DNA of 64,000 nt from CAVQCX01 sp963775335 (GTDB lineage: Bacteria; Pseudomonadota; Gammaproteobacteria; Chromatiales; Chromatiaceae), in NCBI GenBank assembly GCA_963775335.1, contig CAVZIJ010000003.1, positions 682,001-746,000 of the forward strand, read 5' to 3'. A program made the translations under genes and the position numbers. Below, piece by piece: positions 14,683-24,524 of the stretch; position 1 is the first letter of the stretch; each line of letters starts with the position of its first letter. Below the pieces are notes generated by a model. It saw only the letters and a list, made by a program, of their open reading frames with translations, was not told the DNA's origin and searched no databases.

Positions 14683-16020
14683 CTACGCCTTGGGCTTGCG
14701 GGCACGCTCATCGAGATTGCGCAGATAGGCGAGCCGCTCGGCGATCTTGGTCTCCAGGCCGCGGTCGACCGGCTCGTAATAGCGGCGCGATCCGATCTCC
14801 GCGGGGAAATACGCCTCCCCCGCCGCATAGCCGTCGACCTCGTCATGGGCATAGCGGTAGTCCCGACCGTAGCCCAGGTTTTTCATCAGGCGCGTAGGTG
14901 CGTTTCGCAGATGCATCGGCACCTCCAGCGACCCCGAGGAACGGGCGTCTTCCATCGCGGCATCGAACGCCCGATACACCGCGTTGCTCTTGGGGGCACA
15001 GGCGGCATAGACGACCGCTTGGGCGAGCGCCAGCTCCCCTTCCGGGCTGCCGAGCCGCTCGTACGCATCCCAGGCATCGAGGGCCAGCTGCAGGGCGCGC
15101 GGGTCGGCATTGCCCAGGTCCTCGGAGGCCATGCGCACGATGCGTCGCGCGAGATAGACCGGATCACAGCCACCGTCGAGCATCCGCGCGAGCCAATAGA
15201 GCGCCGCATCCGGATTGGAGCCCCGCACCGACTTGTGCAGGGCCGAGATCTGGTCGTAGAAGGCCTCGCCTCCCTTGTCGAACCGGCGCACCCCGCCGCT
15301 GACCACGTCGGCGACTGTCTGCTCCGGGATCTCGGGCCCCTCGGTCAGGTCCGCGGCAAGCTCGAGCAGGCTCAACGCCCGGCGCGCATCGCCGTCCGCC
15401 GCCTCGGCGAGCCTCCTGCGCAGACCCTCCGTCAAGCGCAGCCCATGTCCGCCGAGCCCCTGCTCCTTATCCTGAAGCGCCCGCTCGATCACCCGCTCCA
15501 GATCGGCCACGCCGAGCGCCTTCAGCACATACACCCGCGCCCTCGACAGCAACGCGTTGTTCAGCTCGAAGGAAGGATTCTCCGTGGTGGCCCCAACGAA
15601 CACCAGGGTACCGTCCTCCACATGGGGCAGGAACGCGTCCTGTTGGGCCTTGTTGAACCGGTGTACCTCATCGATGAACAGCAGCGTGCGCCGCTGCTCG
15701 GCGGCACGCGCCTCCCGCGCCCGCTCGACCGCGGCGCGGATCTCCTTAACGCCCGAGAGCACAGCAGAGAGGCTGAGGAACAGGGCCCCGGAATGGAGCG
15801 CGATGAGACGGGCAAGGGTGGTCTTGCCGGTCCCCGGCGGGCCCCAGAAGACCATCGAGTGCAAACGATCGGCCTCGATCGCACGCCTCAGGGGCTTGCC
15901 CATCCCGAGGAGATGATCCTGACCCACGAAATCCGCCAGGGTCCGGGGACGCATCCGGTCGGCCAGGGGCCGGCCCGCGTCGGGCAGGGCCGCATCGAAC
16001 AGATCGCCGCGGGGATCCAC
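14683..16020 (-). CDS. rarA: Replication-associated recombination protein A (AAA ATPase)
   Basis: 445 residues, start GTG at 16020, 8 bp behind lolA. AAA core with Walker A GPPGTGKT at residues 60-67, Walker B FIDEVHRFNK (DEVH at 117-120), sensor 1 GATTENPSFE and an arginine-finger segment NNALLSRARVYVL. The C-terminal MgsA/tetramerisation domain begins near residue 250 (RRFDKGGEAFYDQISALHKSVRGS). RarA acts at stalled forks and loads or unloads DNA at single-stranded gaps, interacting with SSB. Intact and of normal length. Confidence 0.95.
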   Translation of the reverse strand: MDPRGDLFDAALPDAGRPLADRMRPRTLADFVGQDHLLGMGKPLRRAIEADRLHSMVFWGPPGTGKTTLARLIALHSGALFLSLSAVLSGVKEIRAAVERAREARAAEQRRTLLFIDEVHRFNKAQQDAFLPHVEDGTLVFVGATTENPSFELNNALLSRARVYVLKALGVADLERVIERALQDKEQGLGGHGLRLTEGLRRRLAEAADGDARRALSLLELAADLTEGPEIPEQTVADVVSGGVRRFDKGGEAFYDQISALHKSVRGSNPDAALYWLARMLDGGCDPVYLARRIVRMASEDLGNADPRALQLALDAWDAYERLGSPEGELALAQAVVYAACAPKSNAVYRAFDAAMEDARSSGSLEVPMHLRNAPTRLMKNLGYGRDYRYAHDEVDGYAAGEAYFPAEIGSRRYYEPVDRGLETKIAERLAYLRNLDERARKPKA

Positions 16021-16028
16021 CGGAACGG

Positions 16029-16676
16029 TTACTGGCTGAGCACGTCGACGCCCGGCGGCGGGTCGAAATGGAAGAGACCCGGGTCCAGCTTGGGGTTGCG
16101 CTTCAGCTGGGAGAGCTCGATCCGGGTGTGCTGCCCGAGCTTGTCGCTCATGTCGAGCACCTTCAGTCCGCGCGCATCCAGCCCCAGGGCGATGTGCTCG
16201 AACTGGCTGCTCTGGTCGCGGGGCCGCAGCTCCACCCAGTCCAGATCGCCGTCGCGCCCACGGTCGATCACCTGGAAGCTCTCCGTCAGGGGACGCTCCT
16301 CGCTCAGCACCTGGGCGGGGCTGCCCCGGAGCGCTTGGGCCTGACTCTGTCGCGTCACCTGCGCCAGATCGGGGTCATACATCCAGATCGTCTCCCCGTC
16401 GGCCAGGATCTCCTGGACGTAGGGGGTGCGATAGTCCCAACGAAAACGGCCCGGCCGCTCGATGACCAGGGTTCCGCTCGAGCGACGCGGGTTTGCGCCT
16501 TTGCCGCCATCCAGCGTCTGCTCGAACTTCGCCTGTAACGTATGGAGGCCATCGAGAAACGCCTGCAAGCGTTGCGGCCCGGAGTCCGCGGCCCCGGCCA
16601 TCCCGGGGACCAAGACGCAGGCCGCAAACACGAGGGATTGGCCAAGCACGGAAGAAAAGCGGTGCATATCAATCAT
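16029..16676 (-). CDS. lolA: Periplasmic outer-membrane lipoprotein carrier LolA
   Basis: About 215 residues. The ATG at 16676 overlaps the ftsK stop; a second ATG 9 bp later and an earlier GTG-like start at 16700 are alternatives. A signal peptide (SSVLGQSLVFAACVLVPG...AAD) precedes the mature protein, which begins RLQAFLDGLHTLQAKFEQTL. The conserved RPGRFRWDY segment and the hydrophobic-cavity Arg are present. LolA carries lipoproteins from LolCDE to LolB across the periplasm. The order ftsK-lolA-rarA is conserved in gammaproteobacteria. Translationally coupled to ftsK. Confidence 0.94.
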   Translation of the reverse strand: MIDMHRFSSVLGQSLVFAACVLVPGMAGAADSGPQRLQAFLDGLHTLQAKFEQTLDGGKGANPRRSSGTLVIERPGRFRWDYRTPYVQEILADGETIWMYDPDLAQVTRQSQAQALRGSPAQVLSEERPLTESFQVIDRGRDGDLDWVELRPRDQSSQFEHIALGLDARGLKVLDMSDKLGQHTRIELSQLKRNPKLDPGLFHFDPPPGVDVLSQ

Positions 16677-18996
16677 CGGGAGGCGCCGGCGCAAGTACAT
16701 CTCTGTTGCCGTTGGACTCGGGGGGGCTGACGATCCCGGTGCGCTCCATCTCCTCGATCAGCCGGGCGGCCCGGTTATAGCCGATCTTCAGGCGGCGTTG
16801 CACGCCGGAGATGGAGGCACGGCGCGTCTCGGTGACGATCCGCACCGCTTCGTCGTAAAGGGGGTCCTCGTCCTCGATATCCCCGCCCAGTGCCCCGATG
16901 AGACCGCCGTTCGCATCCAAGGGTTCCCGCAGGACCTCGTCGATGTAATCGGGCTCGCCGGTAGTCCTCAGATATTCGACGACCCGGTGGACCTCGTTGT
17001 CGTCGACGAAGGCGCCGTGGATGCGTTGCGGGATGCTGCCGCCGGGGGCGAGATAGAGCATGTCCCCGTGGCCGAGCAGGTGCTCGGCCCCCATCTGGTC
17101 GAGTATGGTGCGCGAGTCGACCCGCGCGGAGACCTGGAAGGCGATGCGGGTGGGGATGTTCGCCTTGATCAGCCCGGTGATCACGTCCACGGAGGGTCGC
17201 TGGGTGGCGAGCAGCAGGTGAATGCCCGAGGCCCGCGCCTTCTGGGCGAGCCTGGCGATCAGCTCCTCCACCTTCTTGCCCACCACCATCATCATGTCCG
17301 CGAGCTCGTCCACGATGACCACGACGTACGGCAGTGTTGCCAACGGCGGCGCCGACTGCGGCCCTTCGGCCAGCGGACTCGGCTCGAACAGGGGATCGAC
17401 CATCGGCGTGCCGGCCTTATCGGCGTCCAGGACCTTGCGGTTGAACCCGGCGATATTGCGTACGCCCAGCGCGGCCATCAGCCGGTAGCGCCGCTCCATC
17501 TCCGCCACGCACCAGCGCAGCGCGTTCGCCGCCTCCTTCATGTCCGTCACGACGGGGGTGAGCAGATGCGGGATGCCCTCGTAGACCGAGAGCTCAAGCA
17601 TCTTCGGATCGATCATGATCAGCCGGACCTCGTCGGGCTTGGCCTTGTAGAGCAGGCTGAGCACCATGGCGTTGATCGCGACCGACTTGCCCGACCCGGT
17701 CGTCCCGGCAATCAGCCCGTGGGGCATGCGCCCGAGGTCGGCGACCACCGGATTGCCGGAGATGTCCTTGCCCAGCGCCAGCGTCAAGGGGGAGCGGGCT
17801 TTGTCATAGACTTCGGATCTCAGGACCTCGCTCAGATAGACGATCTCACGTTTCTCGTTCGGGATCTCCAGCCCAATGGTGGACTTGCCCGGGATCACCT
17901 CGACCACACGCACGCTGATCGTCGAGAGCGCCCGGGCAAGGTCCTTCGCCAGGTTAGTGACCCGGCTCGCCTTGGTCCCCGGGGCCAGATGCAGCTCGAA
18001 CAATGTGATGACCGGGCCGGGATGGACCGCCACGACCTCGGCCTCGATGCCGAAATCCTTGAGCTTCATCTCGACCTGACGGGACAGGGCCTGCAGCGCC
18101 TCCGGCGAATAGCCGGCATCCCTGCGCCCGGGCTCGCTCAGCAGGGACAAGGCGGGTAGCCCACCCTCGCCTCCCGCGGGCTCGAACAGCGGGACTTGGC
18201 GCTCGCGCTCCACCCGCGGGCTCGTCTTCACCTGCGTGATGACCGGCTCGATCTTGGGGGGCCTGCGCTTCTCGGCCTTCTTCTTCTCGACCCTGACGGC
18301 CTCGGAGCGTTTGTGCCTGGCGCGGCGCGCGCTCAAGATCTCGGCGAGCCGCCGGGGCAGGGCCGCGATCCGGTCGACCAGGTCCAGGGTGAGCCCGCCC
18401 ACGGCATCCATCACGCCCAACCAGGACAGACCCGTGAACAGGGTGAACCCGCTGAGGAAGACCGCGAGCAGCAGCAGCGTGCTACCCGCCAAGCTGAACA
18501 GCGCCACCAGCTGGGCACGCAGCAGCTCGCCGAGCACCCCGCCCGCGCCCATGGGCAGGGCCCGCCCGGCCCCATGGACATAGATGGCCGCAAGCACGCT
18601 GCCGGCCCCCACCGTGAGCAGGAAGCCGATCCAGCGCAGCGCCATCAAGTGCAGGTTGATGCTGTCGTCGGGATTGCTCTGGCGAAACACCAGCCAACCG
18701 CTCCACCCGACCATCAGCGGGAACAGGTACGCCAACAGTCCGAACAGGTACAGAAGCACGTCGGCGAACCAGGCGCCCGCAGGTCCGGCCGCGTTCTGTA
18801 CCTCCTCGACCGGGCCGGTGTAGGACCATCCGGGATCTTGCGGCGAGTACGTCAGCAGCGCGAGCAGGAAATAGCCCGCCGCGAAGACCAGCAGCAGCAG
18901 GACCCCTTCGCGGATCCGATGGCCGACCTGGGCGCTGAGCGGAGTGCCCTGATCACGTTTTTCAGCCTGTGCAGCCAACTGAGCCGTTCTCAACAA
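16669..18996 (-). CDS. ftsK: DNA translocase FtsK
   Basis: 775 residues. The start appears to be TTG at 18996, since no ATG or GTG precedes the first membrane helix. Residues 20-190 hold four membrane helices, followed by a short charged linker (about 200-270), much shorter than in E. coli. The motor has Walker A GTTGSGKSVA near residue 430 and Walker B VVIVDELADMMM near 560. The C-terminal gamma winged helix (SGVQRRLKIGYNRAARLIEEM) reads KOPS sites. FtsK coordinates septum closure with chromosome dimer resolution by XerCD at dif. Followed by coupled lolA. Confidence 0.96.
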   Translation of the reverse strand: MLRTAQLAAQAEKRDQGTPLSAQVGHRIREGVLLLLVFAAGYFLLALLTYSPQDPGWSYTGPVEEVQNAAGPAGAWFADVLLYLFGLLAYLFPLMVGWSGWLVFRQSNPDDSINLHLMALRWIGFLLTVGAGSVLAAIYVHGAGRALPMGAGGVLGELLRAQLVALFSLAGSTLLLLAVFLSGFTLFTGLSWLGVMDAVGGLTLDLVDRIAALPRRLAEILSARRARHKRSEAVRVEKKKAEKRRPPKIEPVITQVKTSPRVERERQVPLFEPAGGEGGLPALSLLSEPGRRDAGYSPEALQALSRQVEMKLKDFGIEAEVVAVHPGPVITLFELHLAPGTKASRVTNLAKDLARALSTISVRVVEVIPGKSTIGLEIPNEKREIVYLSEVLRSEVYDKARSPLTLALGKDISGNPVVADLGRMPHGLIAGTTGSGKSVAINAMVLSLLYKAKPDEVRLIMIDPKMLELSVYEGIPHLLTPVVTDMKEAANALRWCVAEMERRYRLMAALGVRNIAGFNRKVLDADKAGTPMVDPLFEPSPLAEGPQSAPPLATLPYVVVIVDELADMMMVVGKKVEELIARLAQKARASGIHLLLATQRPSVDVITGLIKANIPTRIAFQVSARVDSRTILDQMGAEHLLGHGDMLYLAPGGSIPQRIHGAFVDDNEVHRVVEYLRTTGEPDYIDEVLREPLDANGGLIGALGGDIEDEDPLYDEAVRIVTETRRASISGVQRRLKIGYNRAARLIEEMERTGIVSPPESNGNRDVLAPAPPDD

Positions 18997-19025
18997 AATA
19001 TCTTTAGATTAATCAGTTATGTTAC

Positions 19026-20102
19026 TTATTTAGACTCGTTTAGCAAGATCTCACGCAGCGCCGGATAGACAACTTCACCCCGCTCCACGTTGATCCCCGC
19101 CGCGAGCGCGGGGTTGGCCTTCCAACCGCCGCCGGCCAGCTCCAAGACATAGCGGCACAGGCTCGCGGACAGCGCCAGCGAGGCGGTGCGAGGAACCACG
19201 CCAGGCATGTTCGTCACGGCAAAATGCACTACGCCGTGCTGGACATAGGTCGGGTCGTCATAGGTCGTCGGTCGAATCGTCTCGACGCATCCTCCCTGGT
19301 CGACCGACACATCGACAATCACGCTGCCCGGCTCCATGCCCGCCACCTGAGCGGCGCTGACCAGATGCGGCGCCTCGGCCCCCGGACGCAACACCGCCCC
19401 CACCAGGATGTCGGTCTGGCGCACCGCCATCTCGATCCGCTCCCGATAAGGGTAAAGCGCCGTGACATTGGGCCCCAGGGCATGCATGGCCCGCAAACGC
19501 TCCGGGTCGCTCTCGAGAACCAACACCTCGGCCCCGAGGGCCGCCGCCACCCGCGCGGCGTTGCCGCCCACGTGACCGGCCCCGAGCACCAGCACCCGGC
19601 CACGCTCGGCAGCTGGGACCCCGCCGAGCAGTGTCCCCTTTCCGCCGTGGTGCCGATGCAACAATGTCGTCCCGATCTGCACGGCCAGGCGCCCGGCGAT
19701 GTCGCTCATCGGCGCGAGGATCGGGAGCCCAGCCCCCTCGGCGACGGTCTCAAACGCCACGGCCGTCAGCCCGATCCGGCACAGCCGGTCCATCAGCTCG
19801 CGATTGGCCGCCAAGTGCAGGAAGCAGAACAACAGATGGTCCGGACGCAGCAGGCCTAGCTCCGGCTCCACCGGCTCCTTGACCTTGACCACCAGCTCGG
19901 CCGCGCCGTAGAGGCTGGCGGCATCCGGGGCGATCTCGACCCCGAAGGCCCGGAAACGCTCGTCGTCGAACCCGCTAGCCATCCCCGCCCCGGTCTCCAG
20001 CAGCACCCGATGGCCGGCCCGGACCATCTCTGCGCAGGCGCAGGGCACCAGTGCCACGCGGCCTTCTCGCGGCTTGATCTCTCTGGGGATGCCGATCCGC
20101 AT
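19026..20102 (-). CDS. ald: Alanine dehydrogenase
   Basis: 358 residues, slightly shorter than the usual 370. N-terminal substrate domain starts MRIGIPREIKPREGRVAL with the conserved Arg and Lys (VKVKEP). The Rossmann domain holds VLVLGAGHVGGNAARVAA at about 167-184. The late segment HFAVTNMPGVVPRTAS is a family signature. It interconverts L-alanine and pyruvate with NAD and ammonium. It lies 29 bp upstream of ftsK on the same strand, separated by an AT-rich stretch that may hold the ftsK promoter. Confidence 0.93.
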   Translation of the reverse strand: MRIGIPREIKPREGRVALVPCACAEMVRAGHRVLLETGAGMASGFDDERFRAFGVEIAPDAASLYGAAELVVKVKEPVEPELGLLRPDHLLFCFLHLAANRELMDRLCRIGLTAVAFETVAEGAGLPILAPMSDIAGRLAVQIGTTLLHRHHGGKGTLLGGVPAAERGRVLVLGAGHVGGNAARVAAALGAEVLVLESDPERLRAMHALGPNVTALYPYRERIEMAVRQTDILVGAVLRPGAEAPHLVSAAQVAGMEPGSVIVDVSVDQGGCVETIRPTTYDDPTYVQHGVVHFAVTNMPGVVPRTASLALSASLCRYVLELAGGGWKANPALAAGINVERGEVVYPALREILLNESK

Positions 20103-20290
20103 GCGGACTCCTTTGCCCCGACAGGGGGCATACTTTACTATCTGAGCCCTTCGCGCTCCCGGGAGGCCGCCCGGCCACCTGCGCCGGGGAACTCGCTCCC
20201 GCCTCCGTGGGGTCGGAATAGCGGCAAGGGCCCGCGCAACCGGTGAGCCATCATAGCCCCTTCGGATTGGATTCAGGAGTAGTCCGAGTC

Positions 20291-21256
20291 ATGAGCGAGA
20301 CCAAGCACTGCCGACTGTTGATCCTCGGCTCCGGGCCGGCGGGGTACACCGCCGCCGTCTATGCCGCCCGCGCCAACCTGAGCCCGGTCATGATCACGGG
20401 CCTGGAGCAAGGCGGCCAGCTCATGACCACCACGGACGTGGACAACTGGCCCGGCGATGTCGACGGGGTCCAGGGTCCGGACCTCATGGAGCGGATGCGC
20501 CGGCATTCCGAGCGCTTCAACACAGAGATCGTCTTCGACCACATCAGCAAGGCTGATCTGTCCCGGCGACCCTTCACCCTCACCGGCGACTCCGGGGCTT
20601 ACACCTGCGATGCATTGATCATCGCCACCGGCGCCTCCGCGAAATACCTGGGACTGCCCTCCGAGGAGGCATTCCGGGGCCGTGGCGTGTCGGCCTGCGC
20701 AACCTGCGACGGCTTCTTCTACCGCGGCCAGAAGGTCGCCGTGATCGGCGGCGGCAACACAGCCGTGGAGGAGACCCTGTACCTGTCGAACATCGCCGAC
20801 GAGGTGACGCTGGTGCACCGGCGCGATGCCCTGCGCGGCGAGAAGATCCTCCAGGACAAGCTGTTCGAGAAGGCCCGGAGCGGCAATGTGCGCATCGAGT
20901 GGAGCCAAGTGCTGGACGAGATTTTGGGTGACCGCAGCGGGGTCACCGGGATTCGGATTCGCCACGTAAAAGACGGCACCACCAAGGACATCGACGTACA
21001 CGGGGTCTTCATCGCCATCGGCCACCAGCCCAACACCGCCATCTTCCAAGGGCAGCTGGAGATGGCCAACGGCTGGATTAAGGTCCTCAGCGGCACCGAA
21101 GGTGGGGCCACGGCCACTTCGGTCGAGGGGGTCTTCGCGGCGGGCGACGTGATGGACCACGTCTACCGTCAGGCGGTCACCTCGGCCGGCACCGGCTGCA
21201 TGGCGGCGCTCGACGCGGAGAAATATCTGGATGCACTGGAGTCGAACGCGAAGTAG
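20291..21256 (+). CDS. trxB: Thioredoxin reductase
   Basis: 321 residues from the ATG at 20291; an upstream start at 20243 lacks a ribosome site. FAD motif GSGPAGYT near residue 12, redox pair Cys136 and Cys139 in SACATCDG, NADPH motif GGGNTAVEE, and the C-terminal FAD motif FAAGDVMD. The positions of the Cys pair equal those of the E. coli enzyme. It passes electrons from NADPH to thioredoxin. Divergent from ald, with about 190 bp between the two starts. Confidence 0.97.
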   Translation: MSETKHCRLLILGSGPAGYTAAVYAARANLSPVMITGLEQGGQLMTTTDVDNWPGDVDGVQGPDLMERMRRHSERFNTEIVFDHISKADLSRRPFTLTGDSGAYTCDALIIATGASAKYLGLPSEEAFRGRGVSACATCDGFFYRGQKVAVIGGGNTAVEETLYLSNIADEVTLVHRRDALRGEKILQDKLFEKARSGNVRIEWSQVLDEILGDRSGVTGIRIRHVKDGTTKDIDVHGVFIAIGHQPNTAIFQGQLEMANGWIKVLSGTEGGATATSVEGVFAAGDVMDHVYRQAVTSAGTGCMAALDAEKYLDALESNAK

Positions 21257-21346
21257 ACCGGCTGCCCGACCGCCCTCGGCGCCGCCCGGGGCCGCAGGTG
21301 CTCGCCCGGGCAGCACTCGGGAGCGCGCGCCGGAAGGATGTGCTCC

Positions 21347-22501
21347 ATGAAAGTCGAGGTCGTGCCGTCCCTGGAGGCGGTTCCCGCAGCGGACTGGAAT
21401 CGGCTTTCCGGAACAGACAACCCCTTCCTGCGACACGAGTTTCTGGTCGCCTTGGAGCGCCACGGCTGTGTCGGCGAGCGCTACGGATGGCTCCCGCAGC
21501 ATCTGCTGGTGCGCGACGGCACCGGCACCCTGGTCGGCGCCGCGCCGTTGTACATCAAGTGGAACTCCTACGGCGAGCTCGTCTTCGACTGGTCCTGGGC
21601 CGACGCCTATCGGCGGGCGGGACTGGCCTACTATCCCAAGCTTGTCGGGGCCGTGCCCTACAGCCCGGTCACTGGCCGCCGGCTACTGGTCAACGCCTCC
21701 GCCGACCCCGAAGCCGTAACCGAGGCGCTGATCGAGGGCGCCCTGGACCTCGGCCGGCGTGGCGGCGTGTCCTCCCTGCACTGGCTGTTCACTCCCGCGG
21801 ATCAGACCCGGCGTCTGGAGTCGAGCGGCTTCCTAACCCGCACCGGGTGCCAATACCATTGGCACAATGCCGGGTATGCGGATTTCGAGGATTTTCTCGC
21901 CGGGCTGAGGTCCGAGCGGCGTAAGAAGATTCGACGTGAGCGTCGCAAGGTCGGCGAGGCCGGCGTGGAACTGGGCCTGTATCGGGGGGCGGCCGCGGCC
22001 CGGGCCGATTGGGGCTGCTTCCACGATCTCTATACCTCGACCTTCCAGCGCCGCGGCGGTATCGCCACCCTGTCCCAAGGCTTCTTCGAAGAGATCGCCG
22101 CAACCATGGCCGAGCAGGTCCTCCTCGTGCTCGCCCGGCACGGGGGTCGCACGGTGGCGGCCGCCTTCTGTCTGGTCGGGCCGGATACCCTTTACGGCCG
22201 GCACTGGGGCTGCCGGGAGACCTTCGACAGCCTGCACTTCGAAACCTGCTACTACCAGGGGATCGACTACTGTATCCGCGAAGGACTTGCCCGATTCGAG
22301 CCAGGCGCCCAGGGCGAGCACAAGGTCTGGAGGGGTTTCGTGCCGACCTACACTTGGTCGAGCCACTGGATCGCCGACACCGCCCTGCGGTCCGGCATCC
22401 AGCGGTTTGTCAAGATGGAGTCCCGTGCCGTGACGGAGCAGGTGGAGGACCTCAATTCCCACAGCCCCTATCGGCTGAGTGCCGACTCAGGCGCCGACTG
22501 A
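21347..22501 (+). CDS. GNAT-like protein of the COG3146/DUF482 family
   Basis: 384 residues. The ATG at 21347 has GGAAGGA 8 bp upstream; the earlier ATG at 21338 would sit directly on that ribosome site. The protein has two GNAT-like halves, as in FemAB-type enzymes. Signatures include NPFLRHEFLVALE, DWSWADAYRRAGLAYYPKLVGAVP and the basic stretch SERRKKIRRERRKV near residue 195. COG3146 proteins are predicted acyltransferases of unknown substrate, frequently located beside aat or ATPase genes. The stop lies 2 bp before the aat start codon. Confidence 0.8.
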   Translation: MKVEVVPSLEAVPAADWNRLSGTDNPFLRHEFLVALERHGCVGERYGWLPQHLLVRDGTGTLVGAAPLYIKWNSYGELVFDWSWADAYRRAGLAYYPKLVGAVPYSPVTGRRLLVNASADPEAVTEALIEGALDLGRRGGVSSLHWLFTPADQTRRLESSGFLTRTGCQYHWHNAGYADFEDFLAGLRSERRKKIRRERRKVGEAGVELGLYRGAAAARADWGCFHDLYTSTFQRRGGIATLSQGFFEEIAATMAEQVLLVLARHGGRTVAAAFCLVGPDTLYGRHWGCRETFDSLHFETCYYQGIDYCIREGLARFEPGAQGEHKVWRGFVPTYTWSSHWIADTALRSGIQRFVKMESRAVTEQVEDLNSHSPYRLSADSGAD

Positions 22502-22503
22502 GC

Positions 22504-23244
22504 GTGCTGTACCTGCTCGACGCCACACCACCGAGCGCACCCTTCCCGGACCCCGCGCGGGCGGAGCGCGAGCCCAACGGGCTGTTGGCGTTCGGCGGCG
22601 ACCTGAGCCCCGTACGTCTTCTCAACGCCTACCGGGCGGGCATCTTCCCCTGGTACGGTCCCGGTCAGCCGATCCTCTGGTGGTCGCCGGACCCGCGTAC
22701 CGTGCTCTATCCCGAGCGCCTGCGCGTCACGCGCAGCCTGCACAAGAGCCTGCGAAACGGCGGCTTTCTGGCCAGTGTGGATCGGGCCTTCGAGGCAGTG
22801 GTCGAGGCCTGCGCCGCGCCCCGCGAGGGGACGCAAGGGACCTGGATCACTCCCGAGATGGCCACGGCCTATGCCCGCCTGGCCGCTGCCGGACATGCCC
22901 ACTCGGTGGAGGTCTGGCGCGACAATGAGCTCGTAGGCGGGCTCTACGGTGTCGCCCTGGGCCGGGTCTTCTTCGGTGAATCCATGTTCAGCCGGGTCCG
23001 CGACGCCTCCAAGGTCGCCCTCGCACACCTGGTCGATCGCCTCCTGCAGGCGGGCTTCCGGCTGATCGATTGCCAGGTCGCCTCGGCCCATCTGACCAGT
23101 CTGGGAGCCGAGCTGATCCCGCGGCGCGAGTTCAATCGGATGCTGGAGCGCTGGGCGGTGGAGGCCGATCCGCCGGGGGCATGGACGGCGCCGGACCCGA
23201 GGCCAGCGCGGGTCCCGGCAACGCTTGATCGTCGCGGCGGCTGA
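22504..23244 (+). CDS. aat: Leucyl/phenylalanyl-tRNA-protein transferase
   Basis: 246 residues. The start is GTG at 22504, two bases after the upstream stop; the long open frame before it belongs to the neighbour's shadow. Motifs: GLLAFGGDLSPVRLLNAYRAGIFPW interrupted by none, the active site LWWSPDPR, GGLYGVALGRVFFGESMFS, and DCQVASAHLTSLGAE. It attaches Leu or Phe to N-terminal Arg/Lys, making N-degrons read by ClpS-ClpAP. Its place beside bpt, clpA and clpS puts the complete N-end-rule pathway in one 5-kb block. Confidence 0.96.
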   Translation: MLYLLDATPPSAPFPDPARAEREPNGLLAFGGDLSPVRLLNAYRAGIFPWYGPGQPILWWSPDPRTVLYPERLRVTRSLHKSLRNGGFLASVDRAFEAVVEACAAPREGTQGTWITPEMATAYARLAAAGHAHSVEVWRDNELVGGLYGVALGRVFFGESMFSRVRDASKVALAHLVDRLLQAGFRLIDCQVASAHLTSLGAELIPRREFNRMLERWAVEADPPGAWTAPDPRPARVPATLDRRGG

Positions 23245-23253
23245 GCGAGCAAC

Positions 23254-24009
23254 ATGGCGAACGACGCCCCGGGCGAGCAGCAAGTCCGCCTCTACCGGAC
23301 GCCTCTACACCCCTGCCCCTACCTCCCCGACCGACAGGCGTCGAACCTGGTCGTAGACCCCGTCGCTTGTCTCCGCCCCGGGCTCTACCAACGGCTGCTG
23401 GAGCTCGGATTTCGCCGCAGCGGCGAGCACGTGTATCGGCCGGACTGCCCCGCCTGCCGCCGCTGCATCGCGACCCGCATCCCGACTCGGGATTTTCGGC
23501 CCAGGCGCAGCCAGCGGCGGGCCTGGAAGGCGGCAATCGGGCGTTTGAGCTGGATCGAGCGCCCGGCATCGATCGACCCTGAGCACTATGCGCTGTATCG
23601 ACGCTATCTGTCGTCACGTCACCCGGGCGGGGAGATGGCTAAAGGCGCCCCCGAGGATTATCTGAGCTTTCTGACCTCCTCCTGGGGCGAGACGCGGTTC
23701 TTCGAGCTCAGAGAGGGCAAGCGGCTGCTGGCGGTGGCCGTATCCGATCTCACGGATGCCTGCCTGTCGTCGGTCTACACCTTCTTCGATCCCGGCGCCC
23801 AGGTTTTCAGTCCGGGGGTCCTGTGCATCCTCTGGCAGGTGCGAGAGGCGCTGGCACGGGGCAAGGATTGGGTGTATCTCGGATTCTGGGTTCCGGGGTG
23901 TCGCAAGATGGAATACAAGCTCGAGTTCCGACCCGTCGAGATCCTCAGTGAGCAGCGCTGGCGCCACCTGGACAGACGGGAGCCGATCGACCTGCCCGAG
24001 CTGCGTTAG
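23254..24009 (+). CDS. bpt: Aspartate/glutamate leucyltransferase (Bpt)
   Basis: 251 residues, starting 9 bp after aat. Hallmarks are the N-terminal PCPYLPDRQASN, the Cys-rich PDCPACRRCIATRIP, and YTFFDPGA...GFWVPGCRKMEYK typical of bacterial arginyl/leucyl transferases. The enzyme adds leucine from Leu-tRNA to N-terminal Asp/Glu (and oxidised Cys), routing proteins to ClpS. It is co-transcribed with aat. Confidence 0.94.
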   Translation: MANDAPGEQQVRLYRTPLHPCPYLPDRQASNLVVDPVACLRPGLYQRLLELGFRRSGEHVYRPDCPACRRCIATRIPTRDFRPRRSQRRAWKAAIGRLSWIERPASIDPEHYALYRRYLSSRHPGGEMAKGAPEDYLSFLTSSWGETRFFELREGKRLLAVAVSDLTDACLSSVYTFFDPGAQVFSPGVLCILWQVREALARGKDWVYLGFWVPGCRKMEYKLEFRPVEILSEQRWRHLDRREPIDLPELR

Positions 24010-24230
24010 GCCGCACTCCTCACCGGCGTTCGCCGCCCGGGGCCCAGGCGTAATCGGCCGTAGGTCCAGCACCCGGGCCGAGCGCAACGGCGCAGACGTG
24101 CGCAGGTCCGGTGCCGCGCCGGGACGTCAGTGAGAGACGCCGGCCAAACCGATCTCCCCGGTCAGCCGGAGCGTTCCCGGCAGCGAGCTCGCCCGGCCAG
24201 CACTGAGGTGGCTGCGGCCCCCCGGGCCTG

Positions 24231-24239
24231 TGCTATACT
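24231..24239 (+). promoter_or_regulatory. Extended -10 promoter of infA
   Basis: TGCTATACT fits an extended -10 (TGn-TATACT) without a good -35. It lies about 50 bp upstream of the start codon. Confidence 0.5.
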
Positions 24240-24289
24240 CGCGCGCCAAGTTTCCCCACCCGTCGTACAACGTCGCATCGAAGCAGGTT

Positions 24290-24508
24290 ATGGCCAGAGA
24301 AGATTTCATCGAGATGGAGGGCACGGTGGTCGAGACGCTGCCCAACACCATGTTTCGCGTAGAGCTCGAGAACGGGCACGTCGTGACGGCCCACATCTCA
24401 GGCAAGATGCGCAAGCACTACATCCGCATCCTGACCGGTGACAAGGTCACCGTCCAGCTCACCCCTTACGATCTATCCAAGGGACGCATCACCTACCGTG
24501 CCCGCTGA
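24290..24508 (+). CDS. infA: Translation initiation factor IF-1
   Basis: 72 residues, exactly the usual length, a single S1/OB fold: MAREDFIEMEGTVVETLPNT, FRVELENGH, HISGKMRKHYIRI and LTPYDLSKGRITYR are all standard. It binds the ribosomal A site during initiation together with IF-2 and IF-3. The ATG at 24290 is the family start. It converges on clpA with 16 bp between stops. Confidence 0.98.
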   Translation: MAREDFIEMEGTVVETLPNTMFRVELENGHVVTAHISGKMRKHYIRILTGDKVTVQLTPYDLSKGRITYRAR

Positions 24509-24524
24509 TCTCCCGCAGGCACGT

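Noticed and set aside
13908..14852. 314-codon frame covering crcB and the DUF190 gene
   Set aside because: Only its last 108 codons show family similarity; the rest overlaps crcB in another frame.
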